From Paenibacillus macquariensis (lineage in GTDB: Bacteria; Bacillota; Bacilli; Paenibacillales; Paenibacillaceae): a stretch of DNA of 64,000 nucleotides. A program made the position numbers and the translations under genes. The first letter of the stretch is position 1, and each line of letters starts with the position of its first letter. The DNA is taken from NCBI RefSeq assembly GCF_900156375.1, contig NZ_FTNK01000002.1:124001-188000 (forward strand), read 5' to 3'. A model generated the notes under the pieces. It made no database searches, had not been told where the DNA came from, and worked only from the letters and a program-made list of their open reading frames with translations. Positions 1-12,014 of this stretch are shown here, one piece after another.

Positions 1-1
1 A

Positions 2-247
2 TTACGTGAAGAGATAGCTTGGATCATTAAAGAGCAACCCAAACATATTGGAATACATGATGATCTGATCAACGTATGGGGGTTGGATTCAATTAGAATC
101 ATGAGTCTAGTTGAAGGGTGGCGCAGTAGAGGGATTGAGATTACTTTCGTAGAGTTGGCTGAGCGGCCGACGATAGCCGATTGGTGGGCGTTGATGTCTT
201 CAGACGAGGACAGCCATTTGCCAAATGTCGATTATTTCAATGTATGA
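2..247 (+). CDS. dhbB: Aryl carrier protein end of isochorismatase (DhbB/EntB-like), partial
   Basis: The first 82 codons form an open frame that runs in from the left edge and ends in TGA. The translation carries a carrier-protein core, GLDSIRIMSL, in which the Ser is the phosphopantetheine attachment site. This wording is typical of the aryl carrier domain fused to the C-terminus of isochorismatase in catechol siderophore pathways. There it holds 2,3-dihydroxybenzoate for transfer to the NRPS. The gene lies 27 bases upstream of dhbF, as dhbB does in Bacillus. The isochorismatase domain is outside the window, so a free-standing carrier protein cannot be excluded. Confidence 0.8.
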   Translation, partial: LREEIAWIIKEQPKHIGIHDDLINVWGLDSIRIMSLVEGWRSRGIEITFVELAERPTIADWWALMSSDEDSHLPNVDYFNV

Positions 248-274
248 AGGAGGGGATGAAAGGAGGTTATGATC

Positions 275-3200
275 ATGTCTGAAGGTGGATGTACTCGATT
301 AAATTTGACCGGAGCACAGTCTGGTATATGGTTCGCACAGCAACTTGACCCGGATAATCCGATCTTTAACACTGGCGAATGGATTGAAATACATGGTCGA
401 GTAGAACCTGAAAGGTTCGAGCTTGCGTTGAGGCAAGTTGTGAAGGAGTCACAGACGTTACATCTTCGATTCGGTGAGGATCAAGATGGGCCATGGCAGA
501 CAATAGATCCAACTTTCGATTGGCATTTAAACGTTATAGACGTTAGTGGGGAGAAGAATCCGCACGAAATAGCAGTGGCATGGATGAATGAGAATATGAG
601 CAAGCCGATTGATCTGAAATGTGGACCTTTGTTTACGGAAGCTTTGTTTAGACTAGCACCTGATCGGTATTATTGGTATCAACGAATTCATCATATTGTC
701 ATTGATGGCTTTGGGTTCTCATTAATAGCAGGAAGAGTAGCTAACATCTATACTGCTTTAGGACAGAACCGTTTATTTGAAAAAGGACATTTCGGGTCAT
801 TACAATCCATTCTGGATGAAGATTCGGAGTATCTTGTATCAGATCAAATCGAATTGGATCGTCAATTCTGGACATCACGCTTTGCTGACGAACCTGAGGT
901 GGTAAGCCTTGCTAACAAGGCGTCGAGATCTGCGAGAAGCTTTATTCGACAGTCTGCGGAGCTAACTCCTCTGGGAATGAATGGTTTGCAAATCGTAGCA
1001 AGTCAGGCAGGCTCAAGTTGGCCTGAGGTGGTGATTGCAGCTACAGCCATTTATACGCATCGGTTAACGGGAGCAAACGAAATTATTCTCGGTCTACCTA
1101 TGATGTGTCGGTTGGGATCCGCATCACTTCGAATTCCAGGTATGGTCATGAATTTGTTACCCCTTCGTTTGGACGTACGAGCGGATATGAATCTAAATGA
1201 ACTTCTACAACAAATTACACAGGAGATTCGTGAAATTAAGCAACACCAAGGTTACAGACAACAAGATCTACGTCGTGACCTTAAATTGCTTGGAGATCAA
1301 CGAAGATTGTTTGGACCTGTCATTAATGTCATGCCTTTTGACTATGATCTGAGTTTTGATGGGTATCGAGGGACAACAAGGAATATTTCAGCAGGTCCTG
1401 TAGACGATTTATTAATCAATATATACAACAGATCTGATGGAAGTGGCTTGCGAATCGACTTTGATGGTAATCCATCAGTATACAGCTCAGCTGAGTTGGA
1501 GGCACATCATCGACGTTTTCTAAATCTCTTAGATAAGCTTTCAGTAGCTGAAATCGACCAACCGATCTCGCGAATCGATTACCTTCTCATTGAGGAACGC
1601 CAACAAGTGTTGACGAAGTGGAATGAAACCACGCATCATGTGCCAGAAACATTTCCGTACATCTTATTTGAGGAACGAGTGGTAGAAACACCGAATGCTA
1701 TCGCCTTATTCCTTAAAGAGGAATCTTTAAGCTATGCGGAGTTGAATAGACGAGCGAACCGTCTCGCACATCTCATGATTGCACAAGGGGTTAGACCAGA
1801 AGGCATTGTTGCACTCGTGCTGTCACGTTCGATAGATATGGTAGTCGCTATCTTAGCTGTACATAAGGCGGGAGCGGCATATCTTCCAATAGATCCAGAT
1901 TATCCAACCGATCGAATTGTTTATATGCTGGATGATGCTAGGCCAATGTATGTCATTACAGATACTCAGGTTAGAACCAATCTATCAGATCTGTATATAG
2001 TACCTAAGCTCTTCATAGATGATCCAATTACCAGAAATATACTCAAGCAGTATGCTGACCATAATCCTATCGATGCTGATCGCATAAATGATGTATCACC
2101 TCTTAACCCCGCATATATCATCTATACTTCAGGCTCAACCGGCAAGCCAAAAGGAGTTATGGTGACTTTTGGTAGTCTGACTAATCTACTCATTGCGATG
2201 CAAGATCGGTTCCAGTTAAGTGAAGAGGATCGATTGTTATCCGTTACCACGATCGCGTTCGACATATCTGTGCTTGAAGTGTACCTTCCTTTGGCCACAG
2301 GCGCGAGTATGGATATTGCTACAAAAGAAATGATCATGGATCCTGTCTCATTGGGTAGGCGGATCAGAGAGCATGGCATAACCATAATGCAGGCAACCCC
2401 TACATTATGGCAGGCCTTTGTTACAAGCAAACCGGATAGATTCGATGGGCTCCGAATTATTACAGGTGGAGAGGCATTTCCGATCGGACTTAAAGTTGCA
2501 CTGCAAGAGCTTGGTTGTCAGATTAATAATCAATATGGACCAACAGAAACGACCATTTATTCTACGGCAGCGCTTCTTGGAAGTGAGCTTACACTTAAGC
2601 CCTCTATCGGTGGGCCAGTATGGAATACGCAAGTATATGTGCTTGATGAATCGCTTCAGCCCGTACCTCCAGGGACAGTAGGTGAATTGTATATCGCTGG
2701 TGCGGGCTTGGCTCGAGGCTATTTATGTAGACCCGGACTAACAGCGGAGCGTTTCGTTGCTGATCCAATCGGCCCTGCCGGTACGCGCATGTATCGTACA
2801 GGTGACCTTGTGAGACATCTTACGGATGGTTCTATCGATTACTTGGGAAGAATGGATCACCAAATTAAGATTCGAGGATACCGGATTGAACTTGGAGAAA
2901 TTATGGCATTACTTTCACGACATCCATCCGTTGAGCAAGTCACGGTTGTTGCTAGGGAAGATGTGCCTGGGGATAAACGGTTAATTGCTTACATTGTATT
3001 AGATTCTCCTGCTAGTGTGGACGCATCTGAACTTCGGTGTTATGTCGCCAATGAATTGCCTGATTATATGATCCCATCCGTATTTGTTGAATTATCAGAA
3101 ATGCCTTTAACACCGAACAAGAAGATTGATCAAAAGGCTTTGCCAACGCCAGAATATCTTACGTCGAGTATAGGCGTCGGTCCACGAACACCACAGGAAG

Positions 3201-6200
3201 AAATATTATGTGATGTGTTTGCAGAGATCCTTGGCCGTGCTCATGTAGGGATAGATGATGACTTCTTCCATCTAGGCGGGCATTCCTTGCTTGCAGGTAG
3301 GGTAATGGTGCGTATCCGCGATACATTCGGTGTTGAATTAGGGATGGGAAGTCTTTTTGAAACCCCAACAGTTGCGGGAATTGCTAAATTATTAGATCAG
3401 GGTCAAATAGCGAGACCGGCCATAAGTCCGGTTATACGTCCAAAGATTGTTCCGCTTTCTTTTGCGCAACGTCGTCTCTGGTTCCTATACCGAATGGAAG
3501 GTGCAAGCCCAACTTATAATATTCCACTCGTTGTTCGGTTATCAGGAGCATTAAACCTTGAGGCATTGGAAGAGGCTCTTGTTGATGTGGTAAGTCGACA
3601 TGAGACGCTTAGAACCGTGTTCCCTGATTCAGGGGGTTCGCCGAGTCAACGGATTCTGAATATCGAGGAAGCACGACCTGTGTTAATTCGGACAGAAACA
3701 AGTGAAGTTTCGTTTGATGAGACGCTTACGGAGGCCATTCGCTATAGCTTCGAGTTGTCATCAGAGCCATCGATCCGTGCGCAATTGTTTATACTTGGTC
3801 CGGATGATTATGTGTTATTACTTCTCTTGCATCATATTGCGGGTGACGGTTGGTCATTGATTCCATTATCACGAGATCTTTCCGATGCATACGTTGCACG
3901 ATGTGTTGGTGAAGCTCCCGCCTGGTCACGGATGCCCGTACAATATGCAGACTATGCGATTTGGCAAGATACTCTTTTGGGAAATGAACATGATTCGGAT
4001 AGTCTTATTGCCACACAACTTGAGTTCTGGACGAAGAACCTTGAACATCTACCAGATCAATTAGAGTTACCAACGGATTACCCAAGGCCTTCAGCCGCAA
4101 GTTATCAAGGAGGAGTAGTTCCATTTCAGATTAGTCCGCAGCTGCACGTTCAACTATTAGAAATTGCCCGTGACAGCAGATCAAGCGTGTTCATGGTGTT
4201 ACAGTCCGCACTTGCTGCTCTTCTCACGCGACTTGGTGCAGGTAACGATATTCCCATAGGCTGTCCAATTGCAGGACGGAGTGACGATGCAGTAAATGGG
4301 CTAGTTGGATTGTTTATTAATACCTTAGTCTTACGTACAGATACATCTGGCGATCCTAGCTTCCGAGAACTACTTACGAGAGTTCGTGATGTGAATCTCG
4401 CTGCGTATGAACATCAAGAGTTGCCTTTCGAGCGTTTGGTTGAAGTGCTTAATCCTGTGAGATCGAGATCCAGACATCCACTGTTTCAAATCATGTTAGT
4501 GTTACAGAATACATCAGATGCAATGTTAGATTTCCCCGGTGTGGCAAGTAGACTTCAGATTGAAGCTGTGGGTACGGCCAAGTTCGATCTTACGCTGGAG
4601 TGTAATGAACGTCGTAAATCGGATGGCACACCTGATGGACTGGAAGGGTTACTGGAATTCAGCACAGATTTGTTCGAACGCAGTACGGTAGAAGTCATGG
4701 CTACTCGATTCTTACAGTTGTTGAAAGCTGTGGTGGATGAACCGAATAAGGCCATCGGGCAATTTGATATTCTATCGTCCGCAGAGCGTCAAAGTATAAT
4801 GATGGAAATGAGCGCAGATTCAGTACAGTCACCACAAGTCAGTCTGCCAGAGCTATTCGAGGCACAAAGTGCTAAGAATGGAGAGGCTGTAGCTCTCGTC
4901 TTTGATGGTATAACTCTTAGCTACGAAGAGTTGAACATTCGTGCGAACCAGCTTGCGTACCTGCTTATTGAAGAGGGAGTTGCGCCTGAACAGATGGTGG
5001 CCTTAGCGTTACCTAGGTCATTGGATATGGTCATTGGAATTCTAGCTGTTTTGAAAGCAGGAGCCGCCTATTTGCCTTTAGACCCAGACTATCCGAGTGA
5101 CAGACTCACATATATGCTTGAGGATGCAGCGCCGGTTATGATGATTACAAATGTTGAAGTTGATTCTAGAACATCTATTGTCGGTGGTCTTCCGATTATT
5201 GTACTGGATGATACGGCAACTGTGGAACGACTACGACAATACGCTTCTATCAATCCAAGCGGCGCTAACCGAAGAGGAGGGTTATCTCCACTTAGTCCGG
5301 CATATATGATTTATACTTCAGGATCAACAGGGAAACCAAAGGGAGTCGTCATTCCTCATCACAATGTAGTCCGACTTTTTGAGTCTACTATGCCATGGTT
5401 TGATTTTGGTTCTGAGGATGTGTGGACGTTATTCCATTCCTATGCTTTCGACTTCTCCGTGTGGGAGTTATGGGGACCTCTCTTACATGGTGGACGACTT
5501 GTTATTGTTCCTCATACGATAAGTAGATCACCGGGAGATTTCCTAGAGCTTCTTACACAGGAGAAAGTGACGGTCCTGAATCAGACGCCATCTGCCTTTT
5601 ATCAACTGATGCAAGCAGATCGAGAGAATCCTACCTTGGGACAGGAACTCTCATTACGATATGTTATCTTCGGTGGTGAGGCGTTAGAGCTCGGTCGATT
5701 GGATGATTGGTATGACCGCCATAGTGACGACGCTCCGAGACTGATCAACATGTATGGCATTACCGAGACAACGGTACATGTCAGTTACATGGAGTTGAAC
5801 GTAGATAGTGCTCTACATCGAGGGAGTAGCCTCATCGGTCAATCGATTCCAGATCTCCGAGTGTATGTATTGGATGATGCATTACAGCCTGTTCCGACAG
5901 GAGTTACAGGAGAAATGTATGTTGCTGGGCAAGGATTAGCGAGAGGGTACTGGCAGAGACCGGGACTTACCGCCGAGCGATTTGTAGCTGATCCATATGG
6001 TCTTCCAGGAACAAGAATGTATCGTACCGGAGATCTTGCTAAACGGTTAAGTGATGGCACGCTTGATTATCTGGGACGTGCGGACCAACAAGTGAAGATT
6101 CGAGGGTTCCGTATTGAGCCAGGAGAGATTGAGGCCGTCCTTGGTAGGCATCCCGAAATAGAACAAGTAGGGGTAGTGGTTCGTGAGGATCAGCCTGGAG

Positions 6201-7456
6201 ACAAACGTCTTGTAGCATATGTTGTCCCAGCTCTAGGGACTGCAACGGATGCGGTTGAGCTACGCAGATATGTTGGAGCTATCCTTCCTGATTACATGGT
6301 CCCATCTGCAATCATAAGTATGGATGTTTTGCCACTTACTCCGAACGGTAAGTTAGATCGAAAAGCTTTACCAGCCCCAGACTTCTCCATAGTTCTTGAT
6401 GGACGTGGACCTAGAACACCACAGGAGGAAGTGCTATGCGAATTATTTGCTGAGGTTCTTGGACTGAAGCGAGTAGGCATTGATGATGGATTCTTCGAGT
6501 TAGGAGGTCATTCATTATTAGCAGTACGTCTCATGAGTCGTATTCGTGAGGCGTTGGGTCGAGATCCAGGTATCGGTATCCTATTTGAAGCACCTACTGT
6601 GGCAACACTTGCTGAGAAGCTCGATATGGAAGAAGGGCATAGTAGTGCACTTCAGGTATTGCTTCCGCTTAGAACACATGGAGATCAGATCCCGTTATTC
6701 TGTATTCATCCTGCGGGAGGGCTTAGTTGGTGTTATGCAGGATTGATGAAGCATCTCAGTATGGATCATCCAATCTATGGGTTGCAGGCACGTGGGATTG
6801 CACAGTCTGAGGCATTTCCGAGGACACTTGAGGAGATGACAATCGATTATATAGAACATATCCGATCGATACAACCAAAAGGACCGTATCAGTTGCTGGG
6901 GTGGTCTTTAGGAGGTAATGTAGCCCAAGCGATGGCTGTGCAACTGCAAGCAGAAGGGGAAGAGGTATCTTTCCTAGCTATGTTGGATGCTTTCCCAAGC
7001 CATTACTTGCCAATACGAGGAGAACCAGACGAAGAAGAAGCATTGGTCGCACTATTGGCTTTAGGTGGATACGATCCGGACACGATTGGTGATGGGCCGC
7101 TCGATATAGCAAGGGCTATCGAAATTCTTCGTAGTGACGGTAGTGCTTTAGCTAGCCTTGATGAAGCTATTATTATGAATCTTAAAGAAACCTATGAGAA
7201 CTCTGTGCGAATACTAGGTGAATTTGTTCCCAAACGATTTAAGGGAGATCTTCTATTCTTCCATTCGACGATTATACCGGATTGGTTCGATCCTATAGAG
7301 CCGGAAATGTGGGAGCCCTTTATTGAAGGAAAGATTGAAAGACATGATATCGCTTGTCGACATAAAGATCTATGTCAACCTGGACCACTTACTGAGATTG
7401 GGAAGATTATATCACTAAAACTTACATCTAGTATTCGATCTGAAGTTAGACTTTAA
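275..7456 (+). CDS. dhbF: Dimodular NRPS of catechol siderophore synthesis (DhbF-like)
   Basis: About 2393 residues with the order C-A-T-C-A-T-TE, matching Bacillus DhbF (about 2380 aa). Seen (numbered from the Met at 275): C1 motif HHIVIDG at 139, A1 core [11 protein letters not shown] at 617, T1 LGGHSLLAG with Ser1004, C2 HHIAGDG at 1186, A2 core at 1680, T2 LGGHSLLAV with Ser2080, and thioesterase GWSLGG with Ser2211. Hand-read specificity code of A2 is DFWNIGMVHK, the standard threonine code. A1 reads DILQIGQIYK, close to but not the usual glycine code. The enzyme should join dihydroxybenzoate, a small amino acid and Thr, then trimerise and cyclise. An ATG at 269 is only 2 bases from AGGAGG (261-266); the ATG at 275 has 8-base spacing and is preferred. 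Confidence 0.95.
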   Translation: MSEGGCTRLNLTGAQSGIWFAQQLDPDNPIFNTGEWIEIHGRVEPERFELALRQVVKESQTLHLRFGEDQDGPWQTIDPTFDWHLNVIDVSGEKNPHEIAVAWMNENMSKPIDLKCGPLFTEALFRLAPDRYYWYQRIHHIVIDGFGFSLIAGRVANIYTALGQNRLFEKGHFGSLQSILDEDSEYLVSDQIELDRQFWTSRFADEPEVVSLANKASRSARSFIRQSAELTPLGMNGLQIVASQAGSSWPEVVIAATAIYTHRLTGANEIILGLPMMCRLGSASLRIPGMVMNLLPLRLDVRADMNLNELLQQITQEIREIKQHQGYRQQDLRRDLKLLGDQRRLFGPVINVMPFDYDLSFDGYRGTTRNISAGPVDDLLINIYNRSDGSGLRIDFDGNPSVYSSAELEAHHRRFLNLLDKLSVAEIDQPISRIDYLLIEERQQVLTKWNETTHHVPETFPYILFEERVVETPNAIALFLKEESLSYAELNRRANRLAHLMIAQGVRPEGIVALVLSRSIDMVVAILAVHKAGAAYLPIDPDYPTDRIVYMLDDARPMYVITDTQVRTNLSDLYIVPKLFIDDPITRNILKQYADHNPIDADRINDVSPLNPAYIIYTSGSTGKPKGVMVTFGSLTNLLIAMQDRFQLSEEDRLLSVTTIAFDISVLEVYLPLATGASMDIATKEMIMDPVSLGRRIREHGITIMQATPTLWQAFVTSKPDRFDGLRIITGGEAFPIGLKVALQELGCQINNQYGPTETTIYSTAALLGSELTLKPSIGGPVWNTQVYVLDESLQPVPPGTVGELYIAGAGLARGYLCRPGLTAERFVADPIGPAGTRMYRTGDLVRHLTDGSIDYLGRMDHQIKIRGYRIELGEIMALLSRHPSVEQVTVVAREDVPGDKRLIAYIVLDSPASVDASELRCYVANELPDYMIPSVFVELSEMPLTPNKKIDQKALPTPEYLTSSIGVGPRTPQEEILCDVFAEILGRAHVGIDDDFFHLGGHSLLAGRVMVRIRDTFGVELGMGSLFETPTVAGIAKLLDQGQIARPAISPVIRPKIVPLSFAQRRLWFLYRMEGASPTYNIPLVVRLSGALNLEALEEALVDVVSRHETLRTVFPDSGGSPSQRILNIEEARPVLIRTETSEVSFDETLTEAIRYSFELSSEPSIRAQLFILGPDDYVLLLLLHHIAGDGWSLIPLSRDLSDAYVARCVGEAPAWSRMPVQYADYAIWQDTLLGNEHDSDSLIATQLEFWTKNLEHLPDQLELPTDYPRPSAASYQGGVVPFQISPQLHVQLLEIARDSRSSVFMVLQSALAALLTRLGAGNDIPIGCPIAGRSDDAVNGLVGLFINTLVLRTDTSGDPSFRELLTRVRDVNLAAYEHQELPFERLVEVLNPVRSRSRHPLFQIMLVLQNTSDAMLDFPGVASRLQIEAVGTAKFDLTLECNERRKSDGTPDGLEGLLEFSTDLFERSTVEVMATRFLQLLKAVVDEPNKAIGQFDILSSAERQSIMMEMSADSVQSPQVSLPELFEAQSAKNGEAVALVFDGITLSYEELNIRANQLAYLLIEEGVAPEQMVALALPRSLDMVIGILAVLKAGAAYLPLDPDYPSDRLTYMLEDAAPVMMITNVEVDSRTSIVGGLPIIVLDDTATVERLRQYASINPSGANRRGGLSPLSPAYMIYTSGSTGKPKGVVIPHHNVVRLFESTMPWFDFGSEDVWTLFHSYAFDFSVWELWGPLLHGGRLVIVPHTISRSPGDFLELLTQEKVTVLNQTPSAFYQLMQADRENPTLGQELSLRYVIFGGEALELGRLDDWYDRHSDDAPRLINMYGITETTVHVSYMELNVDSALHRGSSLIGQSIPDLRVYVLDDALQPVPTGVTGEMYVAGQGLARGYWQRPGLTAERFVADPYGLPGTRMYRTGDLAKRLSDGTLDYLGRADQQVKIRGFRIEPGEIEAVLGRHPEIEQVGVVVREDQPGDKRLVAYVVPALGTATDAVELRRYVGAILPDYMVPSAIISMDVLPLTPNGKLDRKALPAPDFSIVLDGRGPRTPQEEVLCELFAEVLGLKRVGIDDGFFELGGHSLLAVRLMSRIREALGRDPGIGILFEAPTVATLAEKLDMEEGHSSALQVLLPLRTHGDQIPLFCIHPAGGLSWCYAGLMKHLSMDHPIYGLQARGIAQSEAFPRTLEEMTIDYIEHIRSIQPKGPYQLLGWSLGGNVAQAMAVQLQAEGEEVSFLAMLDAFPSHYLPIRGEPDEEEALVALLALGGYDPDTIGDGPLDIARAIEILRSDGSALASLDEAIIMNLKETYENSVRILGEFVPKRFKGDLLFFHSTIIPDWFDPIEPEMWEPFIEGKIERHDIACRHKDLCQPGPLTEIGKIISLKLTSSIRSEVRL

Positions 7457-7472
7457 TAGGAGGTAATATATA

Positions 7473-7691
7473 ATGACAAATCCATTTGACCGTGAAGATG
7501 TGACCTATCTAGTTCTGATGAATGACGAGAAGCAGTATTCTCTCTGGCCTAGTTACATCACAGTGCCCGAAGGATGGATTGTTGTTGTAGAACATCAGTC
7601 ACGTGAGGTATGTCTGGCGTTTATTAACACGCAATGGACGGATATGAGGCCGAGAAGTCTGCAACCGATAGTCAATTCTATGAACTTATAA
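7473..7691 (+). CDS. MbtH-like protein, NRPS adenylation-domain partner
   Basis: 72 residues with the full MbtH signature: NDEKQYSLWP near residue 17, PEGW near 32, and WTDMRPRSL near the end. MbtH proteins bind adenylation domains and are needed for their folding or activity. This one should serve DhbF, which ends 16 bases upstream. An AGGAGG lies just before the ATG. Length and motifs are normal for the family. A hairpin with T-rich tail follows, so it is probably the last gene of the biosynthetic transcript. Confidence 0.95.
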   Translation: MTNPFDREDVTYLVLMNDEKQYSLWPSYITVPEGWIVVVEHQSREVCLAFINTQWTDMRPRSLQPIVNSMNL

Positions 7692-7703
7692 CGGAGAAGA
7701 TTC

Positions 7704-7750
7704 AAATAAGAAATAGTCGGCTGCGAAGGCAATCCGGCTATTTCTTATTT
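7704..7750 (+). terminator. Hairpin terminator after the siderophore operon
   Basis: AAATAAGAAATAG (7704-7716) pairs with CTATTTCTTATTT (7738-7750); a few inner bases (TCGG/CCGG) also pair, with a GU. The 3' arm itself is T-rich. It separates MbtH from the transporter gene. Confidence 0.75.
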
Positions 7751-7870
7751 CATATAATATCTATCATGCAGTTTAGCAAATATACGTTCTGTGTTAGAAT
7801 AATAAAATTAGTTCGGATACATAAGCAGTGAAAATAAATTACAACTTAGAGTTGGAGAAAGCGACATGAT

Positions 7871-9076
7871 ATGAAATCACAATTAAAGAACATTCATCCC
7901 TTATCATGGACGATTATTCTGGGGTCGATTTTTGGTCGAATGGCCACGTCCATGAGTATCCCTTTTTTATCTATTTATTTGATTAAAACAATGGGTGCAT
8001 CTGCGTCACAGACTGGAATCGTTGTTGCTGTAAGCTCGTTAATTGGTGTGTTTGCTAGTTTCTACGGAGGATACATATCTGATATTATAGGTCGGAAAAA
8101 GGTGCTGTTGATCTCGGTATTCGGCTGGGCTCTAGTCTTTATAGGGTTTGCCGTTGCAGACGAAATCTGGATCTTTTTTGTCGTGAATGCACTTAATGGC
8201 CTATGTCGTGCGATGTTTGAGCCAACATCTCGCGCCTTGCTTGCAGATATTACACCTCAGGAAAGCAAGTTACTTGTATTTAACTTACGGTATGCCGCAA
8301 TTAACTTGGGTGTTGTATTTGGACCTATATTGGGCTTGCAAATGGGAGCATCAGGGTCCAGCTGGTCTTTTGTTATTGCGGGGATCGTGTACTTATTCTA
8401 TGGCGTGACGTTGATTATTCAATTTATTAGATACCCTGAACTGGGTACTGCTACTAGTAGCAGTAGTGAACGGGTTACACTCATGGGTGCGCTCCGTGCT
8501 ATTAGTGGGGACCGCATATTTATGTGTGTGCTGATCGGAATGATATTTTGTGTACTTGGTTACGGACATTTCAGTTCTACTTTAGCACAATATATGGAGA
8601 TGAGCCCAACAATTGAAGATGGAGCGAAGTGGTTTAGCTATATGTTATCACTCAATGCGATCGTGGTGCTGGCATGCCAGTTCCCTGTAGTTAAATACGC
8701 GAGTAAGTTACCACCAGTTATTCCGCTTATACTAGGAAGTGCATTCGTATCTATCAGTCTACTATTATTTGGAATCTTTCAATCTCTCATTGGATTAATG
8801 GTTGGTGTCGTGTTATTCACGATAGGTGAGGTATTGATGTTTACGATGACGGATGTGCTTATCGACCGCATCGCCACACCAGAACTGCGTGGGACATATT
8901 TTGGAATGATCGGATTCAATAATTTGGGGAATGTGATGGCACCGTTGCTAGGAGGATTTCTCTTGGATGCATTAGGCGTAGATTCATCCGTTATTATATT
9001 CACGATCATTGCTGTGACATCAGCCTTTGGAATACCGTTCTTACTCTCTGCTAATAGGATTATGAAAAGACAATAA
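7871..9076 (+). CDS. MFS transporter, probable siderophore exporter
   Basis: 401 residues, about 12 hydrophobic segments, with an MFS motif-A-like loop GGYISDIIGRKKVL between helices 2 and 3. The length is typical of 12-TM drug/siderophore exporters such as Bacillus YmfD. Position directly after the dhbF-MbtH terminator suggests export of the catechol siderophore, but no motif fixes the substrate and a general drug efflux role is possible. The ATG at 7871 follows a weak purine-rich site (GTTGGAGAAAG). The next gene starts 20 bases downstream, so the two are probably cotranscribed. Confidence 0.8.
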   Translation: MKSQLKNIHPLSWTIILGSIFGRMATSMSIPFLSIYLIKTMGASASQTGIVVAVSSLIGVFASFYGGYISDIIGRKKVLLISVFGWALVFIGFAVADEIWIFFVVNALNGLCRAMFEPTSRALLADITPQESKLLVFNLRYAAINLGVVFGPILGLQMGASGSSWSFVIAGIVYLFYGVTLIIQFIRYPELGTATSSSSERVTLMGALRAISGDRIFMCVLIGMIFCVLGYGHFSSTLAQYMEMSPTIEDGAKWFSYMLSLNAIVVLACQFPVVKYASKLPPVIPLILGSAFVSISLLLFGIFQSLIGLMVGVVLFTIGEVLMFTMTDVLIDRIATPELRGTYFGMIGFNNLGNVMAPLLGGFLLDALGVDSSVIIFTIIAVTSAFGIPFLLSANRIMKRQ

Positions 9077-9096
9077 TAGAACGGAGAGACTACTAA

Positions 9097-9519
9097 ATGT
9101 TACACCATGTTGAATTGAACGTTTCAAACTTAAGTGTAACAAAGGATTTCTGGGGTTGGTTTCTTATCAAATTAGGCTATGTAAAATATCAGCAATGGGA
9201 ACAAGGTGTGAGTTACAAATACGATAATACTTATATTGTATTTGTACAAGCAAAAAGAAAGTATATGGGTATCCCGTACCATCGACGTCGCGTAGGTCTT
9301 AATCATCTGGCTTTCCATACAAATTCTAAGGAACAAGTCAATGAGATCATGATAGAACTAAATAAGAGAGCCGTAAAAATACTGTATTTGGACAAAAAAC
9401 TACGAGCTGGATGGCAAGATACATATGCGGTATATTTCGAAGACCCGGATAAAATAAAGGTTGAATTAGTTGCTCCTATGAATGAATCTTCAAATGCATC
9501 AGTTTTCAATCACATCTGA
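9097..9519 (+). CDS. VOC (glyoxalase/bleomycin resistance) family protein
   Basis: 140 residues with a single vicinal-oxygen-chelate fold pattern: HHVELNVSNL at the N-terminus, LNHLAFH in the middle and YAVYFEDPDKIKVELV at the end, which hold the usual His and Glu metal positions. Family members include glyoxalases, fosfomycin or bleomycin resistance proteins and dioxygenases; the substrate cannot be told here. It has a GGAG ribosome site and follows the MFS gene by 20 bases. The C-terminus is followed by a strong convergent terminator. Confidence 0.8.
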   Translation: MLHHVELNVSNLSVTKDFWGWFLIKLGYVKYQQWEQGVSYKYDNTYIVFVQAKRKYMGIPYHRRRVGLNHLAFHTNSKEQVNEIMIELNKRAVKILYLDKKLRAGWQDTYAVYFEDPDKIKVELVAPMNESSNASVFNHI

Positions 9520-9820
9520 ATAATCTCACATATCGAATAGATAAAGACCTGAATTCACGCCATTATTATTATAATATTACAGCATATGAAAAATTCATAA
9601 CAATGAGAAAAACGAATCTAGTCACATGATATAAGCGCATCATGTTCATGTACCTATATTTGAACAAAGGTTCGAATCTAAACGCATTTAAATCAAAGAA
9701 ACAATCATAAGAGGGTTAGGACCAGCATGTCTGGTTCTAACCCTCTTATGATTGCAAATCATGTATTTTCAATAAAATAAGTTACTGATGATGTCGACCT
9801 TCACTACAAGAGAAGCTATC
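9520..9820. other. Intergenic region with bidirectional terminator
   Basis: About 300 AT-rich bases between the convergent VOC gene and aspA. No open frame with a ribosome site was found. The only clear structure is the long inverted repeat at 9702-9754. Confidence 0.6.
9702..9754. terminator. Long bidirectional terminator hairpin
   Basis: 24-base arms (9702-9725 and 9731-9754) with one GU and a 5-base loop. On the minus strand the stem is followed by a T-rich run, so it serves aspA best; it can also stop the VOC transcript. Confidence 0.85.
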
Positions 9821-11230
9821 TTACTCCTTATGAAGTAATTCTGCACCTGCGATACCAGGGTTCGTCATTTGATACGGATCAAGTATGATGTTCAGTTCCT
9901 CTTCGGTCAACACATTGTAGAGGAGACATAGACTACGTACCGATTTACCTGTATTAATAGCTTCCTGAGCAATTCGGGATACGACTTCATAACCTAAGTG
10001 CGGGTTAAGCGCCGTAATAATACCTACGCTGTTCTCCACATATTCACGACAATGATCTACATTGGCTTGAATACCCTCAATACAATGTTCTCTAAAGACG
10101 CGGAACCCCTGATTCATAATTTCTAAAGACTGAAGTAAGTTGTATACCAATACCGGTTCCATAACGTTCAATTCCAATTGACCTGCTTCTGATGCAAGGC
10201 AAATGGTATGGTCATTACCGATGACTTGGAATGCAATCTGAGTGATGACTTCACACATCACAGGGTTTACTTTACCTGGCATGATGGATGATCCTGGTTG
10301 ACGGGATGGGAGCGTGATTTCTCCCAATCCGGCTCTTGGACCCGATGCCATGAGACGAAGGTCATTAGCGACTTTCGACATATTCATCATACAGATTTTC
10401 AGTGCTGCTGAGACTTCTGTATAAGCATCCGTGTTTTGCGTTGCATCTACCAGATGCTCTGCAGGTTCTAAAGGAAAGCCACTTAGTTCTGCAAGTATTT
10501 CTGCTACACGCTTAATATAAGTTACATCTGCATTAAGCCCCGTACCGACCGCAGTCGCACCCATATTAATATCGAGTAGGTTGGTTTTAGTGGAAGTAAG
10601 TCGCTTTATATCTCTTTCAAGCACACGAGCGTAAGCTTGGAACTCTTGACCGAGACGGATAGGCACGGCATCCTGTAAATGGGTTCGCCCCATTTTGATA
10701 ACACCGTCGAACTCCATAGCTTTATCACTGAACGCTTTATGTAAGTCTTTCATGGTCAGAAGTAGCTTCTCAATCATCGTCAGTACCGCTAAATGGACTG
10801 CAGTGGGGAAGGAGTCATTCGTGGACTGGGCCATGTTGACATGATTATTCGGACTAATGTCCGCGTAACTTCCTTTTTCCTTGCCTATGATTTCAAGGGC
10901 ACGATTAGCAATGACTTCGTTGGTATTCATATTAATGGATGTACCTGCACCGCCTTGAATGGGATCGACAATAAATTGATCGAACCATTGACCACCAATA
11001 ATTTCATCAGCGGCTTGAACGATGGCATCACCCTTAGATGTGAGTAGTCGTCTAATCTCCATATTTGCCATAGCTGCACCTTTTTTGACCATAGCCATGG
11101 CACGAATTAATTCGGGATGAATGCGTTGCCCAGTAATAGGGAAATTCTCTGATGCTCTTATGGTTTGAATACCGTAATAAGCGTGTGACGGAACATCTTT
11201 AGTACCAAGAAAGTCTTTTTCCAATCTCAT
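9821..11230 (-). CDS. aspA: Aspartate ammonia-lyase
   Basis: 469 residues from the internal ATG at 11230; the longer open frame upstream is not needed, since GGAGG lies 8 bases before this ATG and MRLEKDFLGTK is the normal family start. The fumarase/aspartase signature GSSIMPGKVNP is present, with the usual aspartase surroundings (MGRTHLQDAVPI, TGLNAD, SAALK). It converts L-aspartate to fumarate and ammonia in the cytoplasm. Length matches the family (468-478). It stands alone, opposite the VOC gene, with its own terminator. Fumarase class II is the alternative, but the sequence pattern fits aspartase better. Confidence 0.93.
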   Translation of the reverse strand: MRLEKDFLGTKDVPSHAYYGIQTIRASENFPITGQRIHPELIRAMAMVKKGAAMANMEIRRLLTSKGDAIVQAADEIIGGQWFDQFIVDPIQGGAGTSINMNTNEVIANRALEIIGKEKGSYADISPNNHVNMAQSTNDSFPTAVHLAVLTMIEKLLLTMKDLHKAFSDKAMEFDGVIKMGRTHLQDAVPIRLGQEFQAYARVLERDIKRLTSTKTNLLDINMGATAVGTGLNADVTYIKRVAEILAELSGFPLEPAEHLVDATQNTDAYTEVSAALKICMMNMSKVANDLRLMASGPRAGLGEITLPSRQPGSSIMPGKVNPVMCEVITQIAFQVIGNDHTICLASEAGQLELNVMEPVLVYNLLQSLEIMNQGFRVFREHCIEGIQANVDHCREYVENSVGIITALNPHLGYEVVSRIAQEAINTGKSVRSLCLLYNVLTEEELNIILDPYQMTNPGIAGAELLHKE

Positions 11231-11346
11231 AATATGAATTCCTCCGAGTGTGAAAAGATAGTAATATAATCCTGGTGTAAGCACTTTATTTACCAGACTC
11301 GGTCTCATTATAGTCGTTTCATGTCAGGTTATCAATTGTAATTTTC

Positions 11347-11895
11347 TTATCTGACGGAACAAGCTTGCTCAAGCCCTCGAAGCACGGTTAAAAACTCCTT
11401 TTTTGTTTCGGAATCTGTGATAACCCCATCTTGATTAAGCTTCAAAGTGATGTGTGGGATGATCATCGTTCCTCCATCTACAATTTCAGCATTAATCATT
11501 TGAAGAGTAAGTAAAAGAGAGGCATGTGCCTTATCACCGCCCATAGGTGATGGAGAGGCACTGATTACAGCAGTAGGTTTATTGACAAACTCCCCTGAGG
11601 ATACGATCCAATCTAAGGCATTCTTCAATACGCCAGGCACACCATTTCCATATTCAGGCGTACATATAAGCACTCCATCGGCTTCCTTAAGCAGTGATCT
11701 CAGTTCTTGGACAGTAGCGGGTCCTTCGTCGATATCGATGTCAGGGTTGAAATGTGGAAGGTTTCCCAAACCTCGATATGTAGTGAAAGTCATTGGTTCT
11801 GAAGATAATGCAATAATAGCGTTCATTAGTGCGGTATTGGAAGATTTCTGACGAATACTTCCTGAAATTGCTAATATTTTAGTGTTCTTGACCAT
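11347..11895 (-). CDS. NAD(P)H-dependent FMN reductase
   Basis: 182 residues, flavodoxin-like fold. Seen: the FMN phosphate loop GSIRQKSSN near residue 12 and the family motif PEYGNGVPGVLKNALDW near residue 80, as in ChrR/YieF-type quinone or chromate reductases. It probably reduces FMN or quinones with NAD(P)H. The ribosome site before the ATG is weak. No clear operon partner: aspA is 116 bases downstream on the same strand. Confidence 0.88.
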   Translation of the reverse strand: MVKNTKILAISGSIRQKSSNTALMNAIIALSSEPMTFTTYRGLGNLPHFNPDIDIDEGPATVQELRSLLKEADGVLICTPEYGNGVPGVLKNALDWIVSSGEFVNKPTAVISASPSPMGGDKAHASLLLTLQMINAEIVDGGTMIIPHITLKLNQDGVITDSETKKEFLTVLRGLEQACSVR

Positions 11896-12014
11896 TTACC
11901 GATTCAACTCATTTCTGTTGTGATTGTCGCGCCAGAATCTATTGTAACACGTTGTTAATGGAGTTCAATAAGAGCAGTTGGCGGAATATGAGTGTTAAGT
12001 AATCACAAATTTAA

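Noticed and set aside
7634..7831. 65-codon frame after the MbtH gene
   Set aside because: It overlaps the MbtH gene and runs through the terminator, with no ribosome site.
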